Notes: a model not told the origin generated them from the letters alone. A stretch of 64,000 nucleotides of DNA from Diplosphaera chodatii (GCA_032358165.1 JAALGY010000028.1:806001-870000); one strand, 5' to 3'; counted from the first letter of the stretch, positions 11,384 through 23,502 are shown. A program made the numbers and translations.

Positions 11384-14300
11384 TCAAAACCCGTTGCTGG
11401 GCAGCTCGGCGTCCAGGCGGCAGCTGGACACGGTGCCGCGGCCGGCGTCGTCGATGCGGATGTCGATCGCCAGCTTGTGCGTCGGCGGCGCCGCCGCCTG
11501 CTTGTCCAGCGCGGCCTGCGGCCAAAACATGCAACTGGGTTGCATGGCATCTTGACACACCAGCACACAACTCTCGCAAGCTCCCATAGGCCACAGCTCG
11601 GGCGCTCGGCAGCATGACAAACTGCAGCTTTGCACCAAAGTCATCGTCAATCAATCAGCAGATGTGGCACATGCATGTCGAGCGCGGTACCTGTGCGGCC
11701 CGGGCGAGGCCGGGCAGCGCGTAGAAGTTGGCCTCCCGCACCAGCAGCTCCAGGTTGGCGGCGCCCTTTGGCAGCTGCGGCTCCGCCTCGTGGTAGTGCA
11801 CCGCCCGCAGGTACGCGATCACGTGTGCAAACAGCTGCAGGGCAGCACGCTAATGTCGGCAATGCAGGCGGTCCATATATAGGTCAAGTGCGCATCCCAC
11901 CTGCATGCTCGGATGATAGAGTCGGATGATAGACAGGCAGGGGTAGAGCAGGTTTGGCGCCTTGCAACCAGTGAGGCAATGCGCAGTCACCTTGCCGTCA
12001 CGGTCAATGAAAAAGTCGCCAGCCTGCGTGCGCTGGCTGGGCTGCGCCGGCTGGATGAAGACCAGCTTCCACAGGAAGGAGCCCTCGACCGCGGCGAGAG
12101 TCGCGGCGGTTGTCGTCACGCAGGTGCCGCCCACGTTCAGGGAGATGATGCGTTGCTCGAGCTCCTCGAGGATTGCCATCACCTTTACATGGAACGATAA
12201 GTGTGGGTTGCTGCTTGTTGGGGCATGACACAAGTGCCTTTCCAGGTGGCTGGGCAGGCTGAGAGCTCACGCCTGGTATCAAAGTCAGATGACCCGATGG
12301 CAGACACGTGCAGGTGAGTCACTCAATTCAGCAGTGAGCGGCGCACCTGCTGCTGCTGATTTGCAGGCAGGGCAGCAGACGCCGCCGTGCCAGGCTGGCT
12401 CTCCTGCGGTGGCGGTGACACCTTGACCTGCGCGCCCTGGTGACAGCACACGCTTGTCGGTCAGAACCGATCAGATGCGATGGCAGTTTGAAGCAGTGCG
12501 TGTGGGAATGAGCAGAACATACTTGACAGCCTCGACTCTGGGCATGCAACGAGCGGCTCACCATGCGACCAGCAGACTCGGACAACGAGAAGATCGAGTC
12601 GCTAGCAGGCGTTGGCAGGTGGTGCATCGGCGGAACCAGCGAGGGCACCACCTGCGCCTGCACATGTGCACATGCATTTGGCGTCGCCATGCGCTTGATC
12701 TGATGGATCACGCCCTGCTATTGTGCCTTGAGGCTCAACACAGTAGTTACTACGATCCTCCAGCAGCCACGTCCGCCAGGTAGCCTGTGACGCATTCGTG
12801 CAAAACCCTGCAGGTGCACCTGCGGGGGCGGCGTGCGCTGGTGGTGGTGCTGGTGCTGGTGCTGCACGCTGAGCCCGGAGTTGCTGCTGTCATTGCGCTG
12901 CATGAAGCCCGGCGGCAGGGATCCCAGCATGCCTGCGAATCAAGCAGGGAGCTGGATGAGGGCAGCTGGTCAGGACCGCCGTGCCATTTGCCATGTTCAG
13001 GCTGTGTGGACAGCAAGTGCGGTCCCTACAGCCTCCGACCGGACTGTCGCAAGACAAGTCCCATGACAACAGAACCAGGAGTGCACCTGAGTCGCTGTCC
13101 TCTGGAGGGATGACGACACCGTTGAGCACCCCGGGCAGCCCGGGCATGCTGGCCAGCAAGGGCATCGCCCCGAACGGCGTCGACTGCTGCCACATGAAGG
13201 GCGGCATGCCCGCCGGCTGTGCCAGGATGTCTGGCAGGCTTGGCGGCCGGTACCCTGCAACATGTTGCACGTTGCTGTAGTCAAAGGTGTGACATCAGTG
13301 ACCTAACACGCTTAGTTCGCTCAGTTGGGAGGACATTGGGCACGTCTCGGTGTGGGACGCTGACGGCTGCGCACAGGAAGCAGATGCGAGGTCTTCTTTG
13401 ATGCTGGACTGACACGAACCCTCTTCTGTCTAGAACAATCTGCAGTATTTGCAGTTTTCAGTAGGAACACACTCGACACCTGGCGCAGGCGAGGGGCTGA
13501 GTGAGCGCGCAACGGAATGCTGGCGCTTTGCTGCTGCGAGGTCGACTGTTGAACTTGGCCGTGATGGCAGCCGCTTGTTGCCTGCAGTGGTGCAACGGAG
13601 ATTTGTGACACGCACTCACGACTGTATGCTCATGCTATATCTGTCAGGGCACAGTGCCCGAACACGATGCACACATTGACCTCGAAAGATCCAACACTTG
13701 CAGGAAGTTTTGCATAGGCATAATTGAAGATAGGATCCCACACCTGAGGAGCGGCTGCGGGAGTCCCACCAGCCAGCACACTCGTCGGCGAGGGTCATCA
13801 GGTCAGTCAGAAGCGCAGCGGGGCAGCTGTCAGCCTTGAATGCAGGTTGCAGCTCCTCCAGCGTTGCTTGTACAACGCCCCACTCTGCGCTGCTGTCTGG
13901 CAAGCGCACCCCCTGCAGCATCGGCATCATGCATGTGTCACAGCAGTCGATGCTGCAGCGCATACATGTCCGTAAGAGCACGCCACAGTCGTCGCATCAG
14001 GCACTACTGTTGGCTTCCGGCAGGCGCTGGTCTTGCGGCAGCGCTCGGCGTGTATGCAAGCACCAACATGCACGGCAGATCTAGCATGCCCAAAGACCGG
14101 ACACACAACAGCCAGAACCATCAAGGCCTCAACTCGGAAGGTGATCTGGAGTCACTCACGTGCAGGGCTTTGAGCTGGACACCATTGACTCGAGGGCGCC
14201 AGGTTTCCAGGTTGGGCTCATGCAGGCCCCGCGCCAGCCTGCATGCAGCGACAGTCGCGAGCATCAGCAGCAGCACGCCGCCGGGTTCAGGCTGACATCA

Positions 14301-14827
14301 CCTGGAGGTGGCCAACCAGCGTGCAGTGCCGAATGCAGAGCAGGCCTGCACAGCAGGCCTGCAGAGCACCCACCTCCAGAAGCGCTCGCAGCCGGCGAGC
14401 ACCTCCGGCGTCAGGTGCCTCTCGATGACCAGGTACGGATTGTTCCTGTCCCCCTGCAGCACGTTAATAACATTGCATGCAAGTCGACAGCATGAAAGCT
14501 GCCGTGCCTGCATGGAGGCATGATGCAATACAGTGCTGTGGACGCCATGCAGCATGAGCCCGACCTAGACAGTGAGTCGGCATACTGACGGGCTTGCACG
14601 ACGGATCAAACAAACGGCGTGTGTGCATGCGATCTGCGCACCTGCAGCACGATGATGGGCGCTTTTATCGGCGCATGTGGTTCAGCCATGACAAGCAGCG
14701 CGCTCGCGATGCGCTTCTGGATGTCATCACGCTCCGCGGCCAGCTGTGCGCGCGTCATGGTGCTGGCAAGGGAGCGTTGATGCTGCTGTAGGTGCTGCTG
14801 CTGCTGTGTTGCGGCACAGTCATGCAT
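11384..14827 (-). CDS. KCTD-type BTB (potassium-channel tetramerisation domain) protein
   Basis: A minus-strand gene of about nine exons. The C-terminal third is a T1/BTB domain: SLNVGGT, EGSFLWKLVF, DFFIDRDGK, then an exon with FAHVIAYLRAV, ELLVREANFYALPGLA. KCTD-type BTB proteins oligomerise and often act as CUL3 substrate adaptors or scaffolds. The tail ends LDAELPSNGF with the stop at 11384. Upstream exons encode unfamiliar segments: RNNPYLVIERHLTPEVLAG, GLHEPNLETWRPRVNGVQ, LPDSSAEWGVVQATLEEL, a Pro/Met-rich stretch (GYRPPSLPDILAQPAGMPPF) and a His/Gln-rich stretch. Donor and acceptor phases join these to the BTB exons. The start at 14827 (MHDCAATQQQQ) is the first ATG in the most upstream exon I can support, but 14758 or a further upstream exon is possible. 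The N-terminal two thirds match no family I recognise. Confidence 0.7.
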
Positions 14828-16083
14828 GGCGTGCGCTGCCAGTGGGGTGCTCTGGACGGGGTGGCATCATGCCCGCATGCTCCTCGCCGCCTCCAGGCCT
14901 TCTACCTGGCACACATCACGCCCTGTCGGACCTGCTCAATCAGCAATCGGCACAGGAGCCGACACCAGGCACCACGCTGATGCATGCAGGGTTCTGATCG
15001 CAACTTTGAATCATCGGCCACGTCTCCCGGCCGCGTACCAATCCACACGAGCATCACATTCGCAAATCCAGGCCTGAAGTGCCGATTTCGCACGGGACAC
15101 AGCTGTGGCCACGCACAGAGCCGGGGCAGCGGCGGAAGCTGCCTGGACGTTTGACGACTGGCCGGATGACCCAAAGCTGCTGATACGACGGCAAACCGCG
15201 GGGGTGCGCCGGGTCGTGCAGTCCATGTGCACAGCGCGCACCGGATGGTATTGTTGTTGCGTGAACGGCGGAGCTGCTGCATGCTCACATCGATCATGCA
15301 CGGTCGTGCTCACCAGCAAGCATGCCAGAAAGCATGGTGGCGCTTCACCGATCGACGGGCGATTGCAACGGGACAACCTCAGCGATGCTCACCTGCACAC
15401 CGGCGAGTGCGGCCACGGATCTTCAAACTCACGCGTCAAGCCGCCCGGCAGAGACGCGGCTTCCACGCGCCGGATGAGATTCAAGACTTGTCCGGCAGGC
15501 GTACACTTTTGGCAAATCAGCGGCCTGTCTCCATGCGTGCTCCTGCGATGGCGTTGTGGTGATTGCGCGGCTGCAGCAGCGCCCGCCTGTTCCCGGATCT
15601 TTCATGGGGGGGTCCATGTGATTCAAATCTCGAGTTGACGACGCCTTTTCCCTCGCTTTTGTCTGCTTCCTGCTTCTGATCACATGCATGCTGGGCCGCA
15701 ACGATGCTGATACAACTGCTGGGGGCTTCCTCATGCAGGTTGGCCGTTTGGTCTCGGGGTTCCGGCTGAGCATCGCCAGTGATGATGCATCGCTGCTGCA
15801 CTTCACGGTTCGGAATTGATCTCCGCACAGGTACGACTATGGTACAGAAAGTGGTTTTGAGCGGGAGCCTTCAAACCCTGCATAGCAGGGCAACCGTTGC
15901 CACGTTGGCCCGCAACATGCACAGCACCGGACGCTTGGAATGCACACACTGCTGCTTGCATGCTGAGATGATTGCAACTTGTCGACCGTGCCTCACCTCT
16001 GCCACAATCGCCGTTGCTCATGCATGTGTGCTTGGTCTTCATTTTACCGCCCAGGTCTGGCTTGTGATTGTGAGCGTCTGCAC
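14828..16083. other. Unassigned 1.25-kb stretch
   Basis: It lies between the 5' end of the BTB gene and the stop of DRS1. A 177-codon plus-strand frame (15105-15638) and several minus-strand frames are open, but none shows family signatures or clear splice partners. Upstream non-coding exons of the BTB gene or the 3' UTR of DRS1 are likely contents. Confidence 0.3.
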
Positions 16084-17944
16084 CTAGTCATCTCTGTACA
16101 CCGACCATAGGGCAACCGAGCCGTCGCGTGCTGCTGACGCAAGCAGGTGCGCCTTTGAGAATGCCACTGCAGTCACGCCCGCCTTGTGATACTGCAGCCG
16201 GCACAGCAGTCGCCTGTAAGTATGCTGTTCATAAATGCAGACGACGACACCACAGCAGGCACATGCTAGCGCGCAAGTGCCAGGGGTCAGCTGCCAACAC
16301 GTCTGCAGGCGATTCGTCAACCCTAGCACGCAAAACGTGCCTTCAGGATCGCAAGTGGCGCCGCCTTCCGGTAGCTGTACAGCCTGACTCGCCCGTCCCA
16401 GCCAGCAATGGCAAACACCCTGCCGTCATGTCGCAGTGCAGCATCAGAAATGCCCTCCTTCTGCAGCTCCAAGGTTTGACGGACGGCCATGGTGCGTGCC
16501 TCCAGGTCCATGCGGAAGCAGATTACCGCTTTATCCGCAGCGCCACTAATGCCACCTGCAATAAGAACATCGGCGCATCGCCTCAAACCTGCACAGACGG
16601 GTCTGGTCACGAACCAATCTGCAGCTGACACGGCTGGCAGGCTTTGGATGCGATGACATCCTTGCAGCTGTGGCACAGCAATGGCCGGTTTACCTAATGC
16701 ACTGCTGTCAATGGCAAGCGCCATAACAGCCTCCTTGTGCAGTTGCGCTGCCATGAGCGGCTGGGCCGTCACTGATAGCCGCCACACTGCTACATGGCCA
16801 GCCTCGTATCCGACTGCCAGGTAAGCGCAGCCGGCCTGCTGGAATGCGTGCATCGACATGCACATGCCATAGTTGACCCCTGGTGGCAGCCTGTATGTCG
16901 CCAGGCGCGCTGCTGCCTGCAAAGCATCAAGGCAAGCATATCGACCAACATAAGCAGCAAGCAAAGGGTCCTGCAAGCAAGGTGTGAATACTCCGAAGTG
17001 CATGGAATTGTTCGGACAGCACACCTGGAGGCCCCAGACCTCTGCTGTGGCGGGGTCCCCCCCGGGTGCAGCCACCAACCCAAAATCGTCTCGAGGCTCA
17101 TCCACCTGCAGCAGCGATTTGCGACATGAGCCACTGTCGGCTGTCAGGACATCATGACTTTTTTCGCACCGCTCTCAAGCAACACGCACACGTACCTGAG
17201 CAGTTGCGGAGGTGGCGAGGACGGAGCAACGGCAGAAGGTGTAAGAGTGCGTGCAAAACTCCCTTGTCGGCGCGCTGCACACATGGCGGCCAACACCAAA
17301 TGTCATTGGGGTCAAAGCATGATGGGCCTGAGCACTTCCACACGTTGTTGGAAAAGGTCTCCGGCACCCGTTTACCACCTTACAGCAAGTGCGCCGTCCT
17401 GCGCAAGCGACCAGATGCGCACCGTCCCTTCCCGGTCTTGACTGCACAGCTGGCAGAGCCATACTCAGGCGAAGTTGCACACGCGATAGCGAGCCACATG
17501 ACCAAACAAGCACACGCGCACATCCCACCTCAGTAACAGCACGCCCTCGGTGGACTGCAGGCAATGCAGCCCAATGATGCCCGCGGCGTTGCTGTGCAAC
17601 CTGCGCAGCGGGCACGTTATTTTGCTGAAATACATGCAAATCATGCGTCACGGTGTCGACAGCTCACTGCATACTGTGCAGCTCACTTGTCAGTGGATGT
17701 CGACCTCCCGGATGCTATACTCCAAGCCCGCAGCTCACCGCCAGCATCGCTGCAAGCAATGACGATGCTATGACGGTGCTGCTGACGGTAACTTTGGAGA
17801 CATCTAGTATCTTGTGTTGCTCCGGTGCGTCACTGCGTACCCGGAGTAAATCACGTCCAGCGCAGGGTGGAATGTCAGCGCCTGCACGTCAGTCTGGTGA
17901 CCGCGCAGCACGGACACTGGGCCGGGAGCAGGACCGCGGCTCAT
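16084..17944 (-). CDS. DRS1: DRS1/ASA1/GNB1L-type WD40 protein (ASTRA-associated)
   Basis: A WD40 beta-propeller of the ASTRA-associated protein 1 family (yeast Asa1, human GNB1L, Arabidopsis DROUGHT SENSITIVE 1), linked to maturation of PIKK kinases through the ASTRA/TTT complex. The first exon starts at ATG 17944: MSRGPAPGPVSVLRGH, then a WD unit ending DVIYSG before the donor. Further blades include GELRAWSIASG, SNAAGIIGLHCL, RDGTVRIWSLA, DFGLVAAPGGDPATAEVWG and KEGISDAALRHDGRVFAIAG. The last two blades read AGWDGRVRLYSYRKAAPLAI and KAGVTAVAFSKAHLLASAAR then DGSVALWSVY. The stop is at 16084. These C-terminal blades are diagnostic. Middle exon edges near 16900-17400 are approximate. The start lies only 163 bp from the divergent OTU gene. 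Confidence 0.88.
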
Positions 17945-18107
17945 GTGATGACAAGCTGTGGCAAGAAACACATGCTAGCTCGTCTTCATGTAGAAATTGC
18001 AAATGTGCAGACGGAGTGTGCTCGACTTGAGTACATGGGCATCGAGATGACTACATCGCATGGCGGCGCTGTCAGGTCATTATCACATTTGCACTGCACC
18101 GATTTGC
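17945..18107. promoter_or_regulatory. 163-bp divergent promoter, DRS1 / OTU-SEC-C
   Basis: Only 163 bp separate two start codons on opposite strands, so the two genes must share promoter DNA. The segment contains TGCAAAT and ATTTGCA copies in opposite orientation, which could be a shared element; this is inference. Confidence 0.5.
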
Positions 18108-20090
18108 ATGGCCAACAAGAAGGCCACCAAGAAAGCATCAGCGAAGGCAACCAAGCAGCAGCCCCGTTCAGAGGCGCACAAACGCAAAGACCGCCCCAAG
18201 GTGGTGCAGAGGCTCCACGCGCACATGATCAGCGGTGTATCTGGACGTAGGCAAGTCTCACCAACAGTCGAAAGCAAGTGCGTATTCGCTGTCCGCAGGG
18301 GAGGCAGTCTAGCAGCTGGTCAGGAGACGGACTGTCTCAGCAGCTGCAGCACCTGGGCCTGCGCATTGTCGAGGTCGAGCCTGACGGTGCGGCGCCAGCC
18401 TGCAGTGTCTGCACGTGTGCCTTTCAGCGCCGCACGACACGTTCAACAATTCAGCGTAAAGTTAGTGATGATCTGCAATGCTGATGCCGACAGGGAACTG
18501 CCTGTTTCGTGCACTTGGAGATCAGCTGTCTGGCAGCGACGCTGACTACATCCAGCTAAGGCGCGACGTGGTCGGCTATGTGCAGGTGCTATAGGGTGAA
18601 GCAGTTGCGTCCCTTGGATCATCATGCTGCCTTGCCCTGGTGGACACTTGTGTCTATACAATTCAACCATCCTGTGCAATCGTACCAAGACTAACGCGGG
18701 AAGTGAGTGCAGGCACATCCGGACGACTTTGCAGCCTTTGTAGAGGATGATGAGAAATTTGACAGCTACTGCAAGCGGCTGCAAGAGGTAGGCTGCTGTA
18801 GCTTCGCAGTGCGTCAGCCTTGCAGCTGGAAGCGTGCTGAGACTGACTGCAACACATATCTGACATGTGCCGTCCCGCATGCAGGACGGCACATGGGCAG
18901 GAAACATCGAACTGCAGGCTGCAAGTCTGGTGTTCAAAGCCAACATCTCTGTGCATCAGGTGAGGGCAGGCCGATAGGAGCGGCATCAGGCATCTTATGA
19001 TGCCCTACTGACCGTTGCCTTATGTGTGTGCACAGGCAGACCAGCCAGTGTGGACGATTCAGAACTTTGACTTGGTGAGGATACTGGCTGTGCCCGCAGC
19101 AATTATAAATAGTGAAGCTGCCAAGCGCACTGGACACCCGGCAGCCATGTGTACTTGCAGAGCAGCAAAGGCCAGGAAGTGCGCACCATCCAGGTCTCGT
19201 ACCACAATGGTGACCACTACAACAGGCAGGCCACACCGCTATTTGATGTTGGTGGATGAGTCTACCTGACGCATGCCGAGAGTCCGACAAGATTCATGGA
19301 CCTATGGCAGGCTTGGCCGCAGTGTACACTTGACCATCAAGCATCTATGGCCCATGCAGCATTCGGCTGGCAGATGACTATGGGGAAGGGGCGGCTCGAG
19401 AGGTCACAAGGGGCGGCTTTGCATCGGCCGGGGCACAGCCAGCACTGCCAGCGCCAGCATGGGGCAGACCCGAGGAGCAGCTTGTAGAACGCGGCACTGG
19501 GTGCAACGACCCGGCGCAATCACCACTGCCCTGACGTGCAGCAATGGCAATGTCGACAAGGCACGCCTCATGCACTGTTTACCAATGCACACTCTGCACA
19601 GAAGGTGTCTATGAGGCCTTGATGCAGTGACCACACTGCTGATTTGCTGCCATCACTGGTACAAGTCCTGCATGCCACTTCTGTGCAGGCCATTGAGGCG
19701 TTGATTGAGCAGATGGCAGCAGGAGCGGCCCTGATCGAGCCACCCCCAGCCGCCAGCAGCCTGACGACAACTGCAGCAGAACAGTGCACCAAGCATGGCC
19801 CTGCGGTCGCTGCGCGTGAGAGAGCACAGCATGGCGAGCCTGCAGACGATTGTGCAGACAGCATCCGAGATGCAGCTGGAGCCGGACTGCAAAATGATCA
19901 CGGCAGCAAGACGCAGAAACAGCAGCGGGAACGGGAGCAGAAGCACCCCCCGCGTAACAGGCCATGCCCTTGCGGAAGCAAAGCGAAGTACAAGAACTGC
20001 TGCGGCTCGGCTGCCAGGCTGCACAAGAAGGCAGCAAAATCTTTTGCCGATCTCGATGCCGCCGCCGCTCCGAAGCAGCTGCTAGTCTGA
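18108..20090 (+). CDS. OTU-family deubiquitinase with UBA-like segment and SEC-C motif
   Basis: Ten exons (18108-18234, 18299-18386, 18494-18585, 18713-18787, 18885-18959, 19036-19074, 19161-19225, 19360-19402, 19439-19560, 19689-20090). The basic N-terminus MANKKATKKASAK leads into an OTU cysteine-protease domain: EVEPDGNCLFRALGDQL holds the catalytic Asp and Cys, and YHNGDHYNS the catalytic His. A UBA-like segment (EQLVERGTGCNDPAQ... AIEALIEQMAAG) follows, and the C-terminus carries the zinc-binding SEC-C motif PCPCGSKAKYKNCCG. This architecture matches plant OTUD3-like OTU/SEC-C proteins (Arabidopsis OTU7 type), which cleave ubiquitin from substrates. Two introns use GC donors (19226 and 19561). 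Between 19439 and 19560 the frame breaks: the exon reads DPAQ then hits TGA, while the UBA consensus continues one base out of frame. That is either a sequence error or a true lesion. Confidence 0.87.
19226..19359 (+). other. GC-AG intron in the OTU gene
   Basis: The exon ends CACTACAACAG followed by gcaggc. The acceptor catgcag at 19359 adds C, making AGC (Ser) and restoring HYN-S-IRLADDYGEG. Continuing without splicing meets TGA within 15 codons. Confidence 0.75.
19561..19688 (+). other. GC-AG intron in the OTU gene
   Basis: GTCGACAAG is followed by gcacgc and the acceptor tgtgcag precedes GCCATTGAG, giving NVDK-AIEALIEQ, a continuous UBA-like helix. Phase 0 at both edges. Confidence 0.7.
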
Positions 20091-20126
20091 CATGCAGGCC
20101 ATGATGGCACGACCTCAAGCGTTGGC

Positions 20127-20131
20127 TGTAA
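20127..20131 (+). terminator. Candidate UGUAA poly(A) signal, OTU gene
   Basis: TGTAA lies 37 bases past the stop at 20090. Confidence 0.55.
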
Positions 20132-20509
20132 CGCATGTAGCAGCTGCGTGCTGGCGAGCAGGTCGTTCCTCCATGTGGCTGAAGTAAGGGATTGAAATTA
20201 GGGTGCAACATCATCTGGGTGGGTTCACCCCTCGCCTCTACTGGCAGTCACCCTGGCCAAGGTCATCAACTCACTCGTGCGTCGCACTCAGCTTTTGCAG
20301 TCAGTAGATATTACAGCACGCGCGCAGTACCTGTCAACATAGTGAGTGGCCAACGGCGCGTATTTCGAGTGCCTTCGTGCTGGCACCTTGGTGTGAATGT
20401 TCCTAGCACCCATCCCAGCAAGCCATTTTGCAGCATAGCACAGACAGCAGGCGCCAGGAGGGCACCCACGATCAATGCGCTGGAACCAGCACAAGTAGCG
20501 TTCTGAGCC

Positions 20510-23502
20510 ATGTCGGACGATGAAGCCGAGGACATGGAACAAGAGGAGGCAGCCAGCAGCAGCGGGGATGACGGCAGCGAGGCTGGCAGCTCCGGCGCAG
20601 ACGGCGGGTCTGACGACGGCGAAGAGGCGACCAGCAGCGAGGAGGAGATTGAGCCGCGGGTGCTGCCCAACCGCACCACCCGTGGCAGCAAGATGGGCAG
20701 CCTGGTGCAAGAGGATGAAGCGGACCAGGAGTTCTGGACGCAGGACTTCTTTCAGGTGTCTGTTCATTATGGATCGTTTCTGAGTGGACGTTGGCTTTTG
20801 CTCGGCGCTTCGACTGCATCACCACGATGTAAGATAGAGCAGCACTGCAGCTGGTGCAAAGTTTTGCCGCGGCTCATGCATCTGGTTGCACGCATGCAGG
20901 AGGAGGAAAGAGACGATGAGTGGGAGACTTCGGAGAGCGAGTCCGCGGACGAGCCCGACACTGACTTTGACCAGTCGGTGCGCTGTGCGACACTGCAGTG
21001 TATACCTGCCGCTTGCATTCTGCGCTGCTCTATGTTGTCCGGATATCTGCACAAAAACCAATGGTGGAGCAAATCTTCTGCAGGAGGACGAGGGTGATGA
21101 TGAAGAGAAGGACGGCGAACCAAAGGAGCAGAGGCGAGCAGTGAACCCCACTCCCACCATGTTCTTGTGTGTGCAGCATGCGCACCAATGACAAATTGCT
21201 GCAGGTGACAGCATGTGACATTGGATCTGTACGCAACACGCAGGCAGAAGCGGCTGGCACCGCCGGGCGCCAAGAAGAAGGCACGGGCAGCGGCACGCGG
21301 GGCGGGGCCTTCACCGCGGGGCGAGCCCTCCGAGCGCCAGCCCCGGCGCTCTGCGCCAGCAGGACTCGCACTCGAGGTGCTGCTCGTGTGCTGCTGTAAA
21401 CCTGCGGCTTGTGAGGTGCAAGCGCTGCAGTACTGCATGCAATCAGGCTTCGCACCCGGCTGCGCAGCATGTTGCACGGGTTGGTCTGGCAGCACCGCAC
21501 CGGCTGAAGGACATGCTCCGGCAGGCAATGCATGTGGTCGATGGCGCATGGACAGGGCCTGACTCAGCAGCTGAATGACATTACCTGCAAGACACTCGCC
21601 CAAACAGCGGGTTCGAATTGCAGAGTTGTGCCTCTCGCAGGCTGAGGCGCCCACGCTGCGGGCGTCGACGCGGGCGCGGGTGGAGGTGGCCGAGGCGGAG
21701 CGCGCCCGCCAGGAGGCCGCGCAGGCGCAGCTGGTGTGGGCGGCCGCCCCCCCGCGCCCTGTGTGGATGATGCTGCTGAATTGCACTGGGCAAATGCGGT
21801 TCCCTGCCTGCAAGCAGCGGGCTTTGCAGGGAGTGGCTGAAACGGCGCTAATGAACCTGCTGGTTCACCTGCACATCAACCGACTGCAGCGAAGCTGTAC
21901 GAGGAGGAAGCGAGTCAACCCGTGCCTGTGTTGGTGCAAAACACAGCTGTGGGCATGTGCGGCATGCAGATGGCGAAGCGGCGGAGCAAGAGCATGAACG
22001 CGCCCGAGGTGAAGCCGCTGACGCAGGAGGAGCTGCTGGCGGAGGCCGCCAAGACGGAGCTGGAGAACCAGCGCTCGCTACAGGTGGGTCCGACAGCCAC
22101 AGCCCCCCTCTCAGTGGTGCACAGCTGCTTCGCTTGGTTCTGGCAACGACCTCCGAAGGGTGGGGCGCCGGCGCCGGCCCCACAATGATCATGGTCTCTG
22201 GCCAGAGGCCGGTGCCAGAACTGTCCACGATGCATGGCACTGTCCGTCATGCGGCCAGGTTGTATGAGAGCATCAACGAGAGTGTGTGGCTCTGCAGCTG
22301 CTGCTGGCACGCGAGGAGGAGGTCAAGCGGCGCAATGCAGTGACGGCGACCAAGTATGCCGGCCCAATCGTTCGCTACCATTCGAAACGTGTTGGAAAGG
22401 ATACTGAAGAGGCACGCTCTTTTTGAAGACACTCCATCAACTTGCCTACCACCGTGTTCTTACACGATGCCTCAGAGCACCGCAGGCTGCACATGGCTGA
22501 TGATGACCACTTGATAGTAGATCTCGAGCGGGGTGTCGGCAGCAGTCACGCCCCCACTGATATAAAACTTTTCCCGAATCGTGAAGCCAATTGCGTGCCC
22601 GCCGTGCCTTTCTCAGGATGGCATGTATCTCTTGCTTTCTGTGGGATTCCAAGTGGTGTCTGCATTCAGTAGCTGAGGCCCTGCTCGCACGCTGATGTCA
22701 TGCATGCTGCCTGCAGACGCGTCTGGAGCTGGTCAATATGCGGGAGGCACCACCCCACCTGCAGCCTCAGCGGGCGCCGCCGCACCCAGAGCAGCCGGTC
22801 TGCAGGGTGTCAGGTACGAGGCCGACATGCGGCCAGTGCTGCGCATGGCAATGTCATCTCAGCTCATTTATGCAGCAGTGACTGGCACCACCGATTGACT
22901 GGCGCATACAGACGGACCAGCAGTGCCGTTGCAAGAATGCTGCAGAAAGTCTCGGAGTCTGCAAGGGGTGCACCGCTGCCAAACAGATCATGCACGTTGG
23001 TGACCTGTGCTGCAGGGCTGCCAGCAAAGTATCGACATCCCCCAACTGGCATGCCCTATGCCACACTGGAGGCGTATGCGCAGATCGAGCGTCATGCTGG
23101 TGGTGCACATGCAGCGGCTCCGGTGGTGACCCAGCAGCGTTTTGACGGTTTTGCAGGCCCAGGTGAGCAGTGATAGGTTCCATGCACGTGGGTCTGCTGC
23201 TATGCAAACACATTGTGACATCAGCTGGTGGCACTTTGTGGCTCAGCCTGAGCCGGCATCATGACAGGCTGTGCATGTCCAGTATACCCCTCATCTCTGT
23301 GTGGCGACGGAAAATGTGTCACCGTGCAGGCGGCCTGCTGCCGGCAGCAGTGCCAGACGGCAACCAGAGGCGGGACCAGGGCTTTCTCGCGGCAGCCGCA
23401 GCCGAGCTGCAGCAGCAGCAGTCTGGCGGCTTGCAACCTGTGTACATGCATATGGCCGGGGGGCAGCCTGGCCTGCACCTTGGTAACATGGCAGCCTATT
23501 GA
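20510..23502 (+). CDS. SWC2: SWC2/YL1 (VPS72) subunit of the SWR1 chromatin remodeler
   Basis: SWC2 binds the H2A.Z-H2B dimer and helps SWR1 deposit H2A.Z. The first exon is strongly acidic (MSDDEAEDMEQEE...) and leads into the YL1 N-terminal motif LPNRTTRGSKMGSLV, EDEADQEFWTQDFF. A further acidic exon (DDEWETSESESADEPDTDFD) follows, as expected for the H2A.Z-binding region, then LDLYATRRQKRLAPPG. Later exons carry RRSKSMNAPEVKPLTQEELL, NAVTATKYAGPIVRYHSKRV and TRLELVNMREAPPH. The YL1 C-terminal domain reads CRVSG-LPAKYRHPPTGMPYATLEAY across an intron. The protein ends with a Gln-rich tail, stop 23500-23502. The intron at 22412-22716 appears to be GC-AG. The stop lies only about 155 bp from the convergent TSR3 stop. 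Confidence 0.92.
22412..22716 (+). other. GC-AG intron in SWC2
   Basis: The exon ends ...VGKDTEE followed by gcacgc; unspliced it meets TGA four codons on. The acceptor ctgcag precedes ACGCGTCTGGAG (TRLELVNM), in phase 0 with the YL1 C-terminal exon. Confidence 0.65.

Noticed and set aside
12828..12872. GGT/GCT triplet repeat
   Set aside because: On the minus strand it encodes a His/Gln-rich linker (QHQHQHHHQ) of the BTB protein, so it is coding low complexity rather than an independent repeat.
15105..15638. 177-codon plus-strand frame starting MATHRAGAAAEAAWTF
   Set aside because: Length is the only support: no recognisable domain, and Cys/Trp/Arg-rich random-looking content. Left as unassigned sequence.
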